Shown here: positions 53,704 through 62,665 of the stretch, one piece after another
Position numbering within the stretch: position 1 is the first letter of the stretch
Layout of the letters: each line of letters begins with the position of its first letter
NCBI RefSeq assembly: GCF_021556485.1
Contig: NZ_JAKGBW010000001.1
Location: 62,001 to 126,000 of the forward strand
Source: Oceanobacillus alkalisoli
GTDB lineage: Bacteria > Bacillota > Bacilli > Bacillales > Amphibacillaceae
Length of the DNA stretch: 64,000 bases
Reading direction: 5' to 3'
Made by a program: the position numbers and the translations under genes
Notes under the pieces: generated by a model
Told to the model about the DNA's origin: nothing
Database searches by the model: none
Seen by the model: only the letters and a program-made list of their open reading frames with translations

Positions 53704-55240
53704 GTTTTACTCCAAGCAATAGCTTTTGGAGCTTTAACCTCCAATCTGTTTCCTTTCGCTGACTAGGAAGTAAGGCTTGTGTTTCCCATTGTTCCAGGTC
53801 AATTCCACAGTTGCTGCAGCATTCGAAGATTGGAGTGTCATAACCTGATTGAAACTTCTTATACAGTTGCTCCCGTAAACAACCAGCTGACTCAGCCCAG
53901 CTAACCATCTCTTGTAATTCTTGCATTTTATAGAGACTCCGTGAATGAATCCAGTTTACGAGATGATCATATATATTACGCCATTGTTCTGCTTGATAGA
54001 CAACTTTCTTTCCTCTAATCATACCATGTTTTTCAAAATGAAACCGTAAAAATCTCCATTTTATTTCACTCATTTGAAAGAGTTCGTATAACGTATTAAT
54101 TGTTTCTTTTGTGAGTTCAATTCCTTGTTCACCCCATATTTGTAACTGCTGCATAATCACGCGGATTTCTCCAGACTCTGGTAATTCATTTTCAATAATA
54201 CTCTTCGGGATTGCAGTATCGTAGCGGCCATAAAGCAATAGACAAATACTTGGTTTCCCATCTCTCCCCGCCCTTCCGACCTCTTGGATATATGCTTCCA
54301 TTTGGGATGGTAGATGATAGTGGATGATCAAGCGGATATTATGCTTATTAATTCCCATACCAAATGCACTCGTACAGCAAATCACATCAATTTGATTATT
54401 CATGAATTGTTGTTGAATCTGAATTCTATCAATTGGCTCCATACCGCCATGATAGAAAGCTACATTAAGCTCCGGCAATTTCTCTGATAAAATATGCGCA
54501 AGATTTTCCGCTTGGATTCTGCTTGAGAAATAAATTAACGCAGGGCCATAATGTTTTTTAAGATAGAAAGTTAATAATTCGAGCTTCTCCTGATCTGAGG
54601 ATACATCTTGGATGACAAATGCTAAATTATCTCGGTCCATCGGATAGATTCGTTTTGTGATTTCTGGTCTGTTCAAGCTTTTAATTATATCTGCTTGCAC
54701 AGCAGGGGTTGCTGTTGCACTTAAAGCAAGTACAGGCGGATTGTTGAGGCGCTGAATCACAGTTCCAAGCTTTAAATAATCCGGCCGGAAATCATGTCCC
54801 CACTGGGAAATACAATGAGCTTCATCGATAACAAATAAACTGATTTTCAGTTGCGACAATCGCTTTATTACTTGATCTTGTTGTAATAATTCAGGTGAGA
54901 TATAAAGTAATTGATAGTGATGTAATTGTTCCATTATCAACTGTCTTTCGGCATAGGTGACAAAACTATTTAGAGCGACGGCCCTTTTATAATTTTTCGC
55001 TTTTAATTCTTTTACCTGGTCTATCATTAATGATATTAAAGGAGAAATGACTATTGTGAGACCTTCTAATAATAGGGCCGGCAATTGATAACATACAGAT
55101 TTACCTGATCCTGTCGGCAAAATACCGAGCACGCTTTCTCCCTGCAGTACATCATGAATGATTTCCCGTTGACCTGGTCGAAACGTTTGATAGTGGAAAT
55201 GCTTCTTGAGTTCTTCTTCTAATCGAAGGGTTTCATGCAT
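53690..55240 (-). CDS. recS: RecQ-family ATP-dependent DNA helicase RecS
   Basis: 516 residues. SF2 helicase core with Walker A LPTGSGKSVCYQLP (41-54), DEAH box VIDEAHCISQWG and motif VI HYHLPSQMEAYIQEVGRAGRDG. A zinc-type cysteine cluster follows (CLREQLYKKF... CCSNCGIDL). The HRDC domain of full RecQ is absent, which fits the shorter RecS (YpbC) of B. subtilis, a replication-fork repair helicase. It overlaps ypbB by 8 nt. Confidence 0.93.
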   Translation of the reverse strand: MHETLRLEEELKKHFHYQTFRPGQREIIHDVLQGESVLGILPTGSGKSVCYQLPALLLEGLTIVISPLISLMIDQVKELKAKNYKRAVALNSFVTYAERQLIMEQLHHYQLLYISPELLQQDQVIKRLSQLKISLFVIDEAHCISQWGHDFRPDYLKLGTVIQRLNNPPVLALSATATPAVQADIIKSLNRPEITKRIYPMDRDNLAFVIQDVSSDQEKLELLTFYLKKHYGPALIYFSSRIQAENLAHILSEKLPELNVAFYHGGMEPIDRIQIQQQFMNNQIDVICCTSAFGMGINKHNIRLIIHYHLPSQMEAYIQEVGRAGRDGKPSICLLLYGRYDTAIPKSIIENELPESGEIRVIMQQLQIWGEQGIELTKETINTLYELFQMSEIKWRFLRFHFEKHGMIRGKKVVYQAEQWRNIYDHLVNWIHSRSLYKMQELQEMVSWAESAGCLREQLYKKFQSGYDTPIFECCSNCGIDLEQWETQALLPSQRKETDWRLKLQKLLLGVKHEAK

Positions 55241-56315
55241 TATTACTTATTCCCTCCTTGAATTTATGGTGAAAAACAAGCATGAGACGAATTTGGAAAA
55301 AACTTATCTCGGGATGGAGTTTCTCTTTAATCGTCTTCAGCTTAAAGGAATTCGACTCTTGGATTACCTGCAAGATCTGTTTCGCATCGTTTTCAGATAC
55401 ATAGTCTGAAAAAGGAAAGACAGGATCGTACAGCGCAATTTCAGCTAAATGATCATAAATTGTATTTACTTTTAAATTCCTTGTGCGTGATATTTCTTCA
55501 GGTGTAAGACCTTGCTTGAACAAATCATGCGTCCGTCCGGCTGAACCGACTATTTTTACTGTTTGTCCAATATCAGCAATTAGTGGGAATAAGGCACGAT
55601 AGTCTGATTGGGCTGTTTCAATTTTGTACAGCAACATATGAATCATTCCGGTTAACAATAAATGGATATCCGTTGCCTCTCTTTTATAATCGACTGCAAG
55701 CTGATCAAGGCTTTTCCCATAATGTTGATATCCCGAAAATCGGTCAACAAATAACCGAGCTTCTTCTTCTTGAAAGTCAGCTAATAACTGCTCAAGTTCA
55801 AGATATAATGCTTTCAAATAACCTTTTTCATTTTCCTTAATTTGTTTAAAAAAAGATCGCACAAATCGTTCCGTCTCCGGCTGATGAATGACCGGGATGA
55901 ATGAAAAGTTCTTTTCTTTCGTATTGCTTAATGTTTGAACGAGTAATAATAATCTATTATAAAATATTTCAGCTTTATCATAATAGCGGATCCCTTGAAA
56001 GTAATGATAAGGGATACTTGCTTGATGACTCCTTTGCCACATCTCACCCTCAGGTAAACAGCGTACTGCTTGTCGTCCTTTTTCATCAACTGTCTCTTCC
56101 AAGTGACCAGCTCGAATTAATTCATTTATTTTCTGATCAAAGCTTTGTTTCTTTAATCCTTTATAAATTCCATAGAATGCTTGATTAGAATAAATATGTG
56201 CATCTTGCAAGGTTTGGATGTTCCTGCTGCCGGTTAGTAAATGATAAATGCTTGATGTGCTTCTCTCTTGTTTAATCTGTTTTGCGGCGGTTAAAATGAT
56301 ACCGTTAAAAATCAA
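55233..56315 (-). CDS. ypbB: YpbB-like helix-turn-helix protein
   Basis: 360 residues, largely alpha-helical. A C-terminal helix-turn-helix segment (about 275-300, LFKQGLTPEEISRTRNLKVNTIYDHL read in parts) is found also at the end of RecQ-type helicases. It forms an operon with recS and may regulate or assist it. Position upstream of recS and divergent from fer as in B. subtilis. Confidence 0.88.
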   Translation of the reverse strand: MIFNGIILTAAKQIKQERSTSSIYHLLTGSRNIQTLQDAHIYSNQAFYGIYKGLKKQSFDQKINELIRAGHLEETVDEKGRQAVRCLPEGEMWQRSHQASIPYHYFQGIRYYDKAEIFYNRLLLLVQTLSNTKEKNFSFIPVIHQPETERFVRSFFKQIKENEKGYLKALYLELEQLLADFQEEEARLFVDRFSGYQHYGKSLDQLAVDYKREATDIHLLLTGMIHMLLYKIETAQSDYRALFPLIADIGQTVKIVGSAGRTHDLFKQGLTPEEISRTRNLKVNTIYDHLAEIALYDPVFPFSDYVSENDAKQILQVIQESNSFKLKTIKEKLHPEISFFQIRLMLVFHHKFKEGISNNA

Positions 56316-56401
56316 CTATTTCACATCCAATCTGGCCACCTATTTGAAATTATACGTGAACCGTTTTACAATAGAAAGTGTTTATTCGGGAGGCTTCGTA
56401 A

Positions 56402-56635
56402 ATGTATGTTATCGTGAATCAGGATACTTGTATAGCTTGTGGAAATTGCGGGGCAAATGCACCGAAGTTGTTCGGCTATAATGAAGAAGGGCTGTCTTAT
56501 GTAAAGGTTGATGGCAATACCGGCACAAAAAAGATAAAAAGAAGATTTCGAGACGATCTTCTCGATGCCTATGATGCTTGTCCTTCCTTGTCCATTCATA
56601 TTAGCAAGAAACCGTTTCAAACGGGAAATAATTGA
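56402..56635 (+). CDS. fer: 4Fe-4S ferredoxin
   Basis: 77-residue Bacillus-type ferredoxin. Cluster ligands Cys10, Cys13, Cys16 (CIACGNC) and Cys60 (DACPSLSI); the second cluster of 2[4Fe-4S] proteins is absent. Preceded by GGGAGG. Plus-strand, divergent from ypbB. Confidence 0.95.
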   Translation: MYVIVNQDTCIACGNCGANAPKLFGYNEEGLSYVKVDGNTGTKKIKRRFRDDLLDAYDACPSLSIHISKKPFQTGNN

Positions 56636-56699
56636 TTTTACTCCAATTATATTATAGTAAAATCACACATAACAGCCAAATGTTTCACTTGTTAGATGG

Positions 56700-56733
56700 G
56701 CGCGGTGAGGATCAAGCAAGATTCTCACCGCGC
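56700..56733. terminator. Hairpin between fer and rsiX
   Basis: Perfect 10-bp GC-rich stem (gcgcggtgag/ctcaccgcgc), flanked by modest T-rich sequence on the plus side. It directly follows the rsiX stop. Confidence 0.65.
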
Positions 56734-57855
56734 TCATTCTATTTCAGCAATGACATTTACAGCAACCGGCACAGGGATTGGATTGTCGAAATGATAGTTC
56801 CTCAATTGCTTGATTGGTAAGTGGATGAATTGGACATCTTCGTATCCATAACTTTTTGCAGTCAGCAATATTGCCTCAATCATTTGTTTCGTTACATCTT
56901 CTTCTTGAATGGTTTCTTCGGCAAACTCGACTATGACTGTTTCATCTGCATCTTCCACTGTGAATTCAATATTTTCATCCATGACTGAATTGATGGAAGC
57001 ATCACGTTGCATCTCTTTTAACGCAAGCATCGCCTCTCTTACTGTTGTATCATGATCTTGTGGAACAATAATATAGCTTTCCTCATAAAGTAAATAGCTC
57101 ACCCGTTGCGTGCGATGGGAAGACAAATCAATTATTTGCTCCATTTCATTCAGTTCATTTATGATTCTTACCTTATCAATACCATATGGCAGAAACATTT
57201 CACTCAATAAGTGTGACAGTAAATCGCTGGACCCTGTCGCTTTAAGCAACCGATTCTGCCCAGTCAAGACAGCTTGTTTCGTATCAAAATCGATTGCAAA
57301 CTCGATGTCCTTTAATAGAAAGTTTTCCGGATAAAGTTGGTAAATCTCTAATATTTCATCCAGCTTTGTGTAATACCTCTCCATATTTGCTTCTTCAGGT
57401 ACAAGAAAGGTCAACGGGATAATATATTGCATGGTTTCATCATGAATGGCAAAATGGATGATTTCCTTGTCAGCTGGGACTTCAGTAAGCACATCTTCCG
57501 TAATGAGAGATGCTTCCTGCTGTTCCCTTTCACCAAAACGCTCCGATTCTTCATGTTGCTGGGCAGAATCATGGAATGTTTCACTTTCAATATCAAGGCT
57601 TACCTCCTCCGTTGCATTTCTCCTTTCCATAGATGATTGTTCAGTTGCGTTATGAAAAAGGAAAGGTAAGCTTAAAAGGCAAAGTAAAATTGCGGAAACA
57701 GAAAAATAGGGAATGAATTTCTTTTTTTTATTGTGCGGATTTTCGCTGAACTGCAAGGCTATTTGTTCATATATCTCTTCTTTTGATCGCTCGTCGTTAT
57801 GCTTGGGCAAGTTTTCCAGCAGGTCAATAATCTGCTTATCGTCGCGTTTCGTCAT
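56734..57855 (-). CDS. rsiX: Anti-sigma-X factor RsiX
   Basis: 373 residues. A cytoplasmic N-terminal anti-sigma region (1-45), one membrane helix (about 46-66, FIPYFSVSAILLCLLSLPFLF-type) and a large extracytoplasmic domain. It binds and inhibits SigX until an envelope signal. Overlaps sigX by 20 nt, the usual coupled sigma/anti-sigma pair. Length is close to B. subtilis RsiX (368). Confidence 0.9.
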   Translation of the reverse strand: MTKRDDKQIIDLLENLPKHNDERSKEEIYEQIALQFSENPHNKKKKFIPYFSVSAILLCLLSLPFLFHNATEQSSMERRNATEEVSLDIESETFHDSAQQHEESERFGEREQQEASLITEDVLTEVPADKEIIHFAIHDETMQYIIPLTFLVPEEANMERYYTKLDEILEIYQLYPENFLLKDIEFAIDFDTKQAVLTGQNRLLKATGSSDLLSHLLSEMFLPYGIDKVRIINELNEMEQIIDLSSHRTQRVSYLLYEESYIIVPQDHDTTVREAMLALKEMQRDASINSVMDENIEFTVEDADETVIVEFAEETIQEEDVTKQMIEAILLTAKSYGYEDVQFIHLPIKQLRNYHFDNPIPVPVAVNVIAEIE

Positions 57856-58387
57856 CCATTATCCCTCCTTTCGCCTTCTCTTCATCAAGTAAACTTTTCA
57901 ACTTTTTGATTGCACGGTGTTGCAAAGTTTTCACATTACTCACCGTCAAATCTAGAATTTCTGCCGTCTCTTTTAGACTATGATGTTGTATGTAGCGAAG
58001 AATAACAACTTGCTTCTGATTTACGCTGCATTGATCAAGTAGCTGATACATTAACGCAACATCTTCCTGGTGGATGATCGCTTCATCTGGTGTGGTTTCT
58101 CTAGCAGGAATGAACTCAGTCATGTCATCCAAATCAATGGTTTCGTTTGTAACTTTTCGCTTTCGTTTTTGTTTCCTGAAGTGATCAAACACAATATGCC
58201 TGGCGATGGAGAATGCCCATGTTTTTTCACTGCTGTCCCCACGAAACCGGTCATAGGATTTAATGACACGAATATATACTTCCTGGACGATATCTTCTGT
58301 TATTGTTTTATCTTTGACCATGTAAAAGACATAATTATAAATGTCTTGATGATATGTTTCGTAAAAACGATTAAACAGAGCCTTCAT
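57836..58387 (-). CDS. sigX: ECF RNA polymerase sigma factor SigX
   Basis: 183 residues with region 2 (YHQDIYNYVFYMVKDKTITE, RHIVFDHFRKQKRKRKV) and region 4 (LKETAEILDLTVSNVKTLQHR). In B. subtilis SigX controls genes for cell-surface charge (dlt, psd). ATG 58387 has GGGGGAAG upstream. Upstream a SigX-like promoter and an R1 element adjoin. Confidence 0.93.
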   Translation of the reverse strand: MKALFNRFYETYHQDIYNYVFYMVKDKTITEDIVQEVYIRVIKSYDRFRGDSSEKTWAFSIARHIVFDHFRKQKRKRKVTNETIDLDDMTEFIPARETTPDEAIIHQEDVALMYQLLDQCSVNQKQVVILRYIQHHSLKETAEILDLTVSNVKTLQHRAIKKLKSLLDEEKAKGGIMDDETRR

Positions 58388-58411
58388 CAGCTTCCCCCAT
58401 TCCTGCCATTA

Positions 58412-58438
58412 GACGTTATCCCGACCGAAAATGTTTCA
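58412..58438 (-). promoter_or_regulatory. Candidate ECF (autoregulatory) promoter of sigX
   Basis: On minus, TGAAAC (58433-58438) and CGTC (58412-58415) with 17 nt between. This is close to the SigX-type pattern (TGTAAC with CGAC/CGTC). The -35 box directly touches the end of R1 copy 4. Confidence 0.5.
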
Positions 58439-58731
58439 CTTTCATTCAGCGTAAATGTTTTGCGCGTTCTCTAGACTGGAGTTCTAATCGCATATATTCC
58501 AGTGTTATATCATGATAAAAATTATATCTTTGGAATAATAAACAATGATCTAAATTTGGTATTTCCTGGTAGCAGTCCAGACACCTCGAGACTCCTCCAG
58601 GAGGTCTGGCGAGACCCCTTAGTGCTCAGCGCGAGGAGGCTTGCCGACCGCTCAGCAGGTGCGAGAGGTGTCTGGACTGCGGACCTCCAGTAGAAAGTTT
58701 CGGAGTTTGACACACTTACGCTGAATGAAAG
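58439..58731. repeat. R1 element, copy 4 (293 bp, module A deleted)
   Basis: Both terminal repeats present (ctttcattcagcgtaaatg and cacttacgctgaatgaaag). Module B has its long stem intact but no module C. Module A is missing between ctaatcg and ccagtg. Confidence 0.85.
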
Positions 58732-58760
58732 CAATCCATATTTTATTTTGAAAACCATTT

Positions 58761-58876
58761 AATGAATTTCATAATACGTATTTAATGCTTCACCATCACC
58801 ATATGTAGTTGAGTTGGTTCGTTCCCAACGACATATGGTGATGGGAAAGCCGACTTTGGTAATTATGAAATTCATT
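58761..58876 (+). repeat. R2 element, copy 2 (116 bp palindrome)
   Basis: 16-bp-class terminal inverted repeat (aatgaatttcataat / attatgaaattcatt) and inner arms around CATATG. 29 nt from R1 copy 4. The rest of 58388-59019 contains only the repeats and the following terminator. Confidence 0.8.
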
Positions 58877-58969
58877 CCATTATAAAATAATTTGGATTCT
58901 TATTTTCAAGTCCGAAAATGGAGTGTTTTAGCAAAGTAGTCTGTACGTCGTCTCAATTATAGGATAATA

Positions 58970-59010
58970 AAAAGGTTGGAACAATACTTTGATGTATGTC
59001 CCAACCTTTT
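58970..59010 (-). terminator. Terminator of the resDE-lipoprotein unit
   Basis: Stem aaaggttggaaca / tgtcccaaccttt with one mismatch and T-run on minus, 10 nt after the stop. Confidence 0.85.
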
Positions 59011-59019
59011 TCTATCTGT

Positions 59020-59433
59020 TTATTGCAAATCGAGTGTGATTCGGTCGCCGCCGTTTAGTGTGTAATCTTTAGCTGGTACATCGGATAATTCGTCGTTTAC
59101 GAATAAGTGCCAACTTGTACCTTCTTCTTCGCTGGCTTGCACCCGCTCGATTGAAGTGATTACATCTTCTCCATCGGTTTCGATATAAAATGTTTCATCA
59201 AGTACTTCTAGCAAATTGGCGCTTTCTTCAATTTCTACTTGCTGTTCGTTAATAAATTGTTCGCCGTCATTAATTGAAATTGTTAGGCGAACAGCATTCT
59301 CTGGTACACTGTCTGTTTCGCCCGTTTCATTTGTACTTACGGTTGTATTCGTCTCTTCATTACTACTTCCACACGCAGCAAGGAATAGGAAAACAGTAAA
59401 TAGGACGAAAATGTTTATCAACTTTTTATTCAT
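59020..59433 (-). CDS. Lipoprotein with a DUF4430-like domain
   Basis: 137 residues: signal peptide and lipobox FLAAC with Cys21, a Thr/Asn/Glu linker, then a domain (about 47-137) similar to the DUF4430/transcobalamin C-terminal-like fold (LTISINDGEQFINEQQVEIE, TSWHLFVNDELSDVPAKDYTLNGGDRITL). It lies 24 nt after resE and before a terminator, so it is probably in the res regulon unit. B. subtilis has no gene here. Function unknown. Confidence 0.7.
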   Translation of the reverse strand: MNKKLINIFVLFTVFLFLAACGSSNEETNTTVSTNETGETDSVPENAVRLTISINDGEQFINEQQVEIEESANLLEVLDETFYIETDGEDVITSIERVQASEEEGTSWHLFVNDELSDVPAKDYTLNGGDRITLDLQ

Positions 59434-59457
59434 GTGTAACTAACCTCACTTTGTTAT

Positions 59458-61227
59458 CTATTTCTGTTTAGACTGAGGAATGGTAAATGTAAAGGTTGTT
59501 CCTTGTTGTAATTTGCTATTCACGCGGATCGTACCCTGATGGGCATCAATAATATTTTTCGCGATTGCAAGTCCAAGTCCTGTTCCTTTCTTTTCTTTAT
59601 TCCTTGTCCTTGACTTATCGGCTTTATAGAAGCGTTCAAAGACAAATGGTAAGTCCTCTTTCGGAATACCGCTGCCATTATCTGCGACTTCCGCAATAAA
59701 TTCCTTTTCATTTGCAATTACTTTAATTTGGACATAACCTTGTTCATCCGTATGGCGAATGGCATTATCAATCAGGTTCGTAAAGACTTGTTCGACTCTG
59801 TCTAAATCAAATGTTGCCTGATCTGTTGTCACGTCCATCGACAGGTTTACTTCGACTTGATTTTCCTCAGCAACACGCTGGAACTTCTTAATGATTCGAT
59901 CAATATAAGATTCCACTTGCACGGTTTCCAAGTTTAACTGGATATGCCCAGCTTCCATTCGTGCTAGATCCAGTAATTCATTAACAAGTCTGCTCATCCG
60001 TAATGATTCATCATGAATGATTGCAGCGAGTTCATTTTTTTCCTGCTTAGATTCCGCTACATCATCAACAATCGCTTCACTGTATCCTTGCAACATCGCG
60101 ATTGGTGTACGCAGCTCATGGGAAACATTTGCGATAAAATCTTTCCGCAGCTTATCCAGCCTCCGTTCTTCTGTCATATCTCGAATTACAGCGACCGCGC
60201 CACGGACATAGTCTTCATCATATAATGGCGTCATCAGCATCACATAATCTCTTCCTTGCAGATGTGTTTCACGGATAACTTCCATTTCGCCTTTAATCAC
60301 TTTCTCCAAAGCCTCTTTTAATTCATCCGGTAACTTTTGTTGGTTTGCATCAGGGGCAATATTTCTTTCAAAGTACCAGTCCTCAATATACTTCTCAGCA
60401 GGGGGATTAATTACAATAATATCTTCATTACGATTAAGGGTGATAACCCCATCTGCCATTGATTTCACAATACTAGCAAGTTGCTCCTTCTCTTGACTAA
60501 CAGCATTAATATGAAATTTAAGCTGTCTTCCCATCCGGTTGAATTCCCTTGCCAAATCTCCAAGCTCATCATGGGTTAAAACAGGCACTTTTGTATTAAA
60601 TTCTCCTTGAGTCAAGTCGGCTGCTGCTTCTCGCATTTTAATCAATGGTGACGTTATACGGGTTGAAAGAAAAACTGCAAAAAATACGGTAAACACAATA
60701 GCGAATCCTGCAGCAATTAAGATAATCTTCTGTGTTTCTGCCTTTGTCTGATTGACGACATCAAGAGATTGGTATATATAGACAGCACCATCATCGAGGA
60801 GCGGCTGACCGACGATAATCGCAGCCGTTGTATCATCTGGCAATACGATCAGTTTTTGTACTTCCCGTTCCAGCGTGATTACTTCAGAGAGCTCTGATTC
60901 ATCCTGAATCCAGTCCAAATCGATTGCACTAAGTTCACTATCGCTGCTCATCGACAACCAGTAGTCCCCTGTCGGGTAAACAATTGCAATCCTGCTTGCT
61001 GGATCTTTAATCAATTCAGCCGTTTCATGAATAAAACGGCGATTATCCTGCTGATCGATAATGGTTGCAACCCTAGCAGCTGTTTCCATCATATCTTCTT
61101 CTGCCTCATTTATATAGAAGTTCTCAAAGAACTGCATTAATAGCATAAACAGAATAAATAAGACAATAAAAACGAGAAGGATAATCGTTAGTGCCAGTTT
61201 AACAACAATATTATTACGCCATACCAT
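59458..61227 (-). CDS. resE: Sensor histidine kinase ResE
   Basis: 589 residues: membrane helix 12-32, extracytoplasmic sensor (35-165), second helix (168-188), HAMP (190-243), PAS (about 255-350), HisKA with His370 in NVSHELRTP, and a HATPase domain with DNGSGIP and KKGTGLGLAIAK. Partner of ResD in controlling aerobic and anaerobic respiration. The start overlaps the resD stop by 1 nt. Confidence 0.95.
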   Translation of the reverse strand: MVWRNNIVVKLALTIILLVFIVLFILFMLLMQFFENFYINEAEEDMMETAARVATIIDQQDNRRFIHETAELIKDPASRIAIVYPTGDYWLSMSSDSELSAIDLDWIQDESELSEVITLEREVQKLIVLPDDTTAAIIVGQPLLDDGAVYIYQSLDVVNQTKAETQKIILIAAGFAIVFTVFFAVFLSTRITSPLIKMREAAADLTQGEFNTKVPVLTHDELGDLAREFNRMGRQLKFHINAVSQEKEQLASIVKSMADGVITLNRNEDIIVINPPAEKYIEDWYFERNIAPDANQQKLPDELKEALEKVIKGEMEVIRETHLQGRDYVMLMTPLYDEDYVRGAVAVIRDMTEERRLDKLRKDFIANVSHELRTPIAMLQGYSEAIVDDVAESKQEKNELAAIIHDESLRMSRLVNELLDLARMEAGHIQLNLETVQVESYIDRIIKKFQRVAEENQVEVNLSMDVTTDQATFDLDRVEQVFTNLIDNAIRHTDEQGYVQIKVIANEKEFIAEVADNGSGIPKEDLPFVFERFYKADKSRTRNKEKKGTGLGLAIAKNIIDAHQGTIRVNSKLQQGTTFTFTIPQSKQK

Positions 61228-61946
61228 TATTCGTCCTCAACGACCTCAAATTTATAACCGACACCCCAGACCGTAACAATCATCTTTGCAGCCTTATTGG
61301 ACACAGAACTTAACTTCTCTCTCAGCCGCTTGACATGCGTATCTACTGTACGCAAATCACCAAAGAACTCATATTGCCATACTTCTTTCAGCAAGATTTC
61401 CCGGTTATACACCTTATCAGGTGACTTAGCGAGGAAACAAAGTAATTCATACTCTTTAGGCGTCAAGTTCACTTCTTCACCATCAGCAGTAACCCGGTGC
61501 GCATCATGATCAATCGTTAGATGTGGATAAACGAGCACATCCCTAGCTGAACCATCTGCATTTGTAAAGGTAGAAGAGGTAACCCTTCTTAAAATTGCTT
61601 TTACCCGTAAAACAACTTCGCGGGGACTGAATGGCTTCACAATATAATCATCAGCACCAACTTCAAAGCCTTGTACCCGGTTAGACTCCTCTCCCTTTGC
61701 CGTTAACATAATGACTGGAGTAGACTTGTGCTTTCGTAATTCTTCACACACTTCAATCCCGTCCATCTCTGGCATCATGAGATCAAGAACAATACAGTCA
61801 TAATCTTCTTCTAAAGCCATATCCAATGCTTCACGGCCATTCGCTGCTTCATCAATTTGGTAGTTTTCTCTTTCCAGGTACATTCGCACAAGACGACGAA
61901 TCCTTTCTTCATCATCAACTACTAAAATTCTTACATCTGTTTCCAT
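61227..61946 (-). CDS. resD: Response regulator ResD
   Basis: OmpR/PhoB-type regulator, about 239 residues from ATG 61946 (GGGGGAA upstream; the frame to 61964 is not used). Receiver Asp55 in VLDLMMPE, Lys in MLTAKGEE, and a winged-helix output domain (about 140-239, LTPKEYELLCFLA). Activates respiratory genes such as the cytochrome and nitrate respiration systems in B. subtilis. Confidence 0.96.
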   Translation of the reverse strand: METDVRILVVDDEERIRRLVRMYLERENYQIDEAANGREALDMALEEDYDCIVLDLMMPEMDGIEVCEELRKHKSTPVIMLTAKGEESNRVQGFEVGADDYIVKPFSPREVVLRVKAILRRVTSSTFTNADGSARDVLVYPHLTIDHDAHRVTADGEEVNLTPKEYELLCFLAKSPDKVYNREILLKEVWQYEFFGDLRTVDTHVKRLREKLSSVSNKAAKMIVTVWGVGYKFEVVEDE

Positions 61947-62097
61947 GAATAAATTCCCCCACAATCTCTAATCTTTGACATATTCCACTAGTCTCAATTA
62001 TTACAAAAACCTTGTACACAACTCAATCTTCACACTAAAATAATTAGCTATTCCTTCGTATAACTTTTCAAAACTAACCAAAAGGAATTACTGATCA

Positions 62098-62534
62098 CTT
62101 TCATTCAGCGTAAGTATTCTGCGCATTCTCTAGATTGGATTTCTAATCGCCGTTCAGTTGCCCGGTGGACGGATGCGCATCCTTAGGCACTGCTAGAGCT
62201 CCTCGGGCTGAGCACTAAGGGGTCTCCAGGTTCGTGCTGTTCCCGCAGGAGTCACCGTCCACCGGGCAACTGAACTGGTAGAGATGATTATTTTAAATAT
62301 AAATTATTCCGTCACGATAAGGATTATACTTTTCCAGTACATTAAACAGTGATCCTAATATGGCCTTTCCTGGTAGCAGTCCAGACACCTCGAGACTCCT
62401 GCGTGAGGCCGGCTAAAAACGGTCACGTCCTGTGACCAACGCCGGCATTAGAACTTCCTGTTCGGAGGTAGGCCTGGCGAGACCCCTTAGTGCTCAGCGC
62501 GAGGAGGCTTGCCGGCCGCTTAGCAGGTGCGAGA
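62098..62534. repeat. R1 element, copy 3 (right end truncated)
   Basis: Left terminal repeat ctttcattcagcgtaagta, complete module A (stem 62152-62172 with 62255-62275, perfect), module B with enclosed module C (62408-62459), then an abrupt break after gcgaga at 62534. The second stem arm and terminal repeat are lost. It lies between resD and resC. Confidence 0.85.
62408..62459 (+). other. Hairpin module C, copy C2
   Basis: Outer stem GCCGGC/GCCGGC, TAA, inner stem GGTCAC/GTGACC, loop GTCCT, AAC; all pairs intact. Confidence 0.75.
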
Positions 62535-62596
62535 ATTAAGTACGTAATAAAAAACTCTAACAATCATTATAAACGAAACTGTAATAAATGTATAAG

Positions 62597-62649
62597 AAAA
62601 GAGACAAAGGCAGCCGGATTCTAAAGAAAGCGGTGCTTTTGTCTCTTTG
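62597..62649 (-). terminator. Terminator of resC
   Basis: 15-bp stem with one mismatch (aaagagac... with ...gtctcttt) and a T-rich tail on minus, about 15 nt after the resC stop. This suggests resDE have their own promoter. Confidence 0.8.
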
Positions 62650-62665
62650 GTTATTTCGTCATTTA

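Noticed and set aside
61947-62097. ResD or Rex binding site upstream of resD
   Set aside because: Only a partial TTGTGTACAA match; too weak to call.
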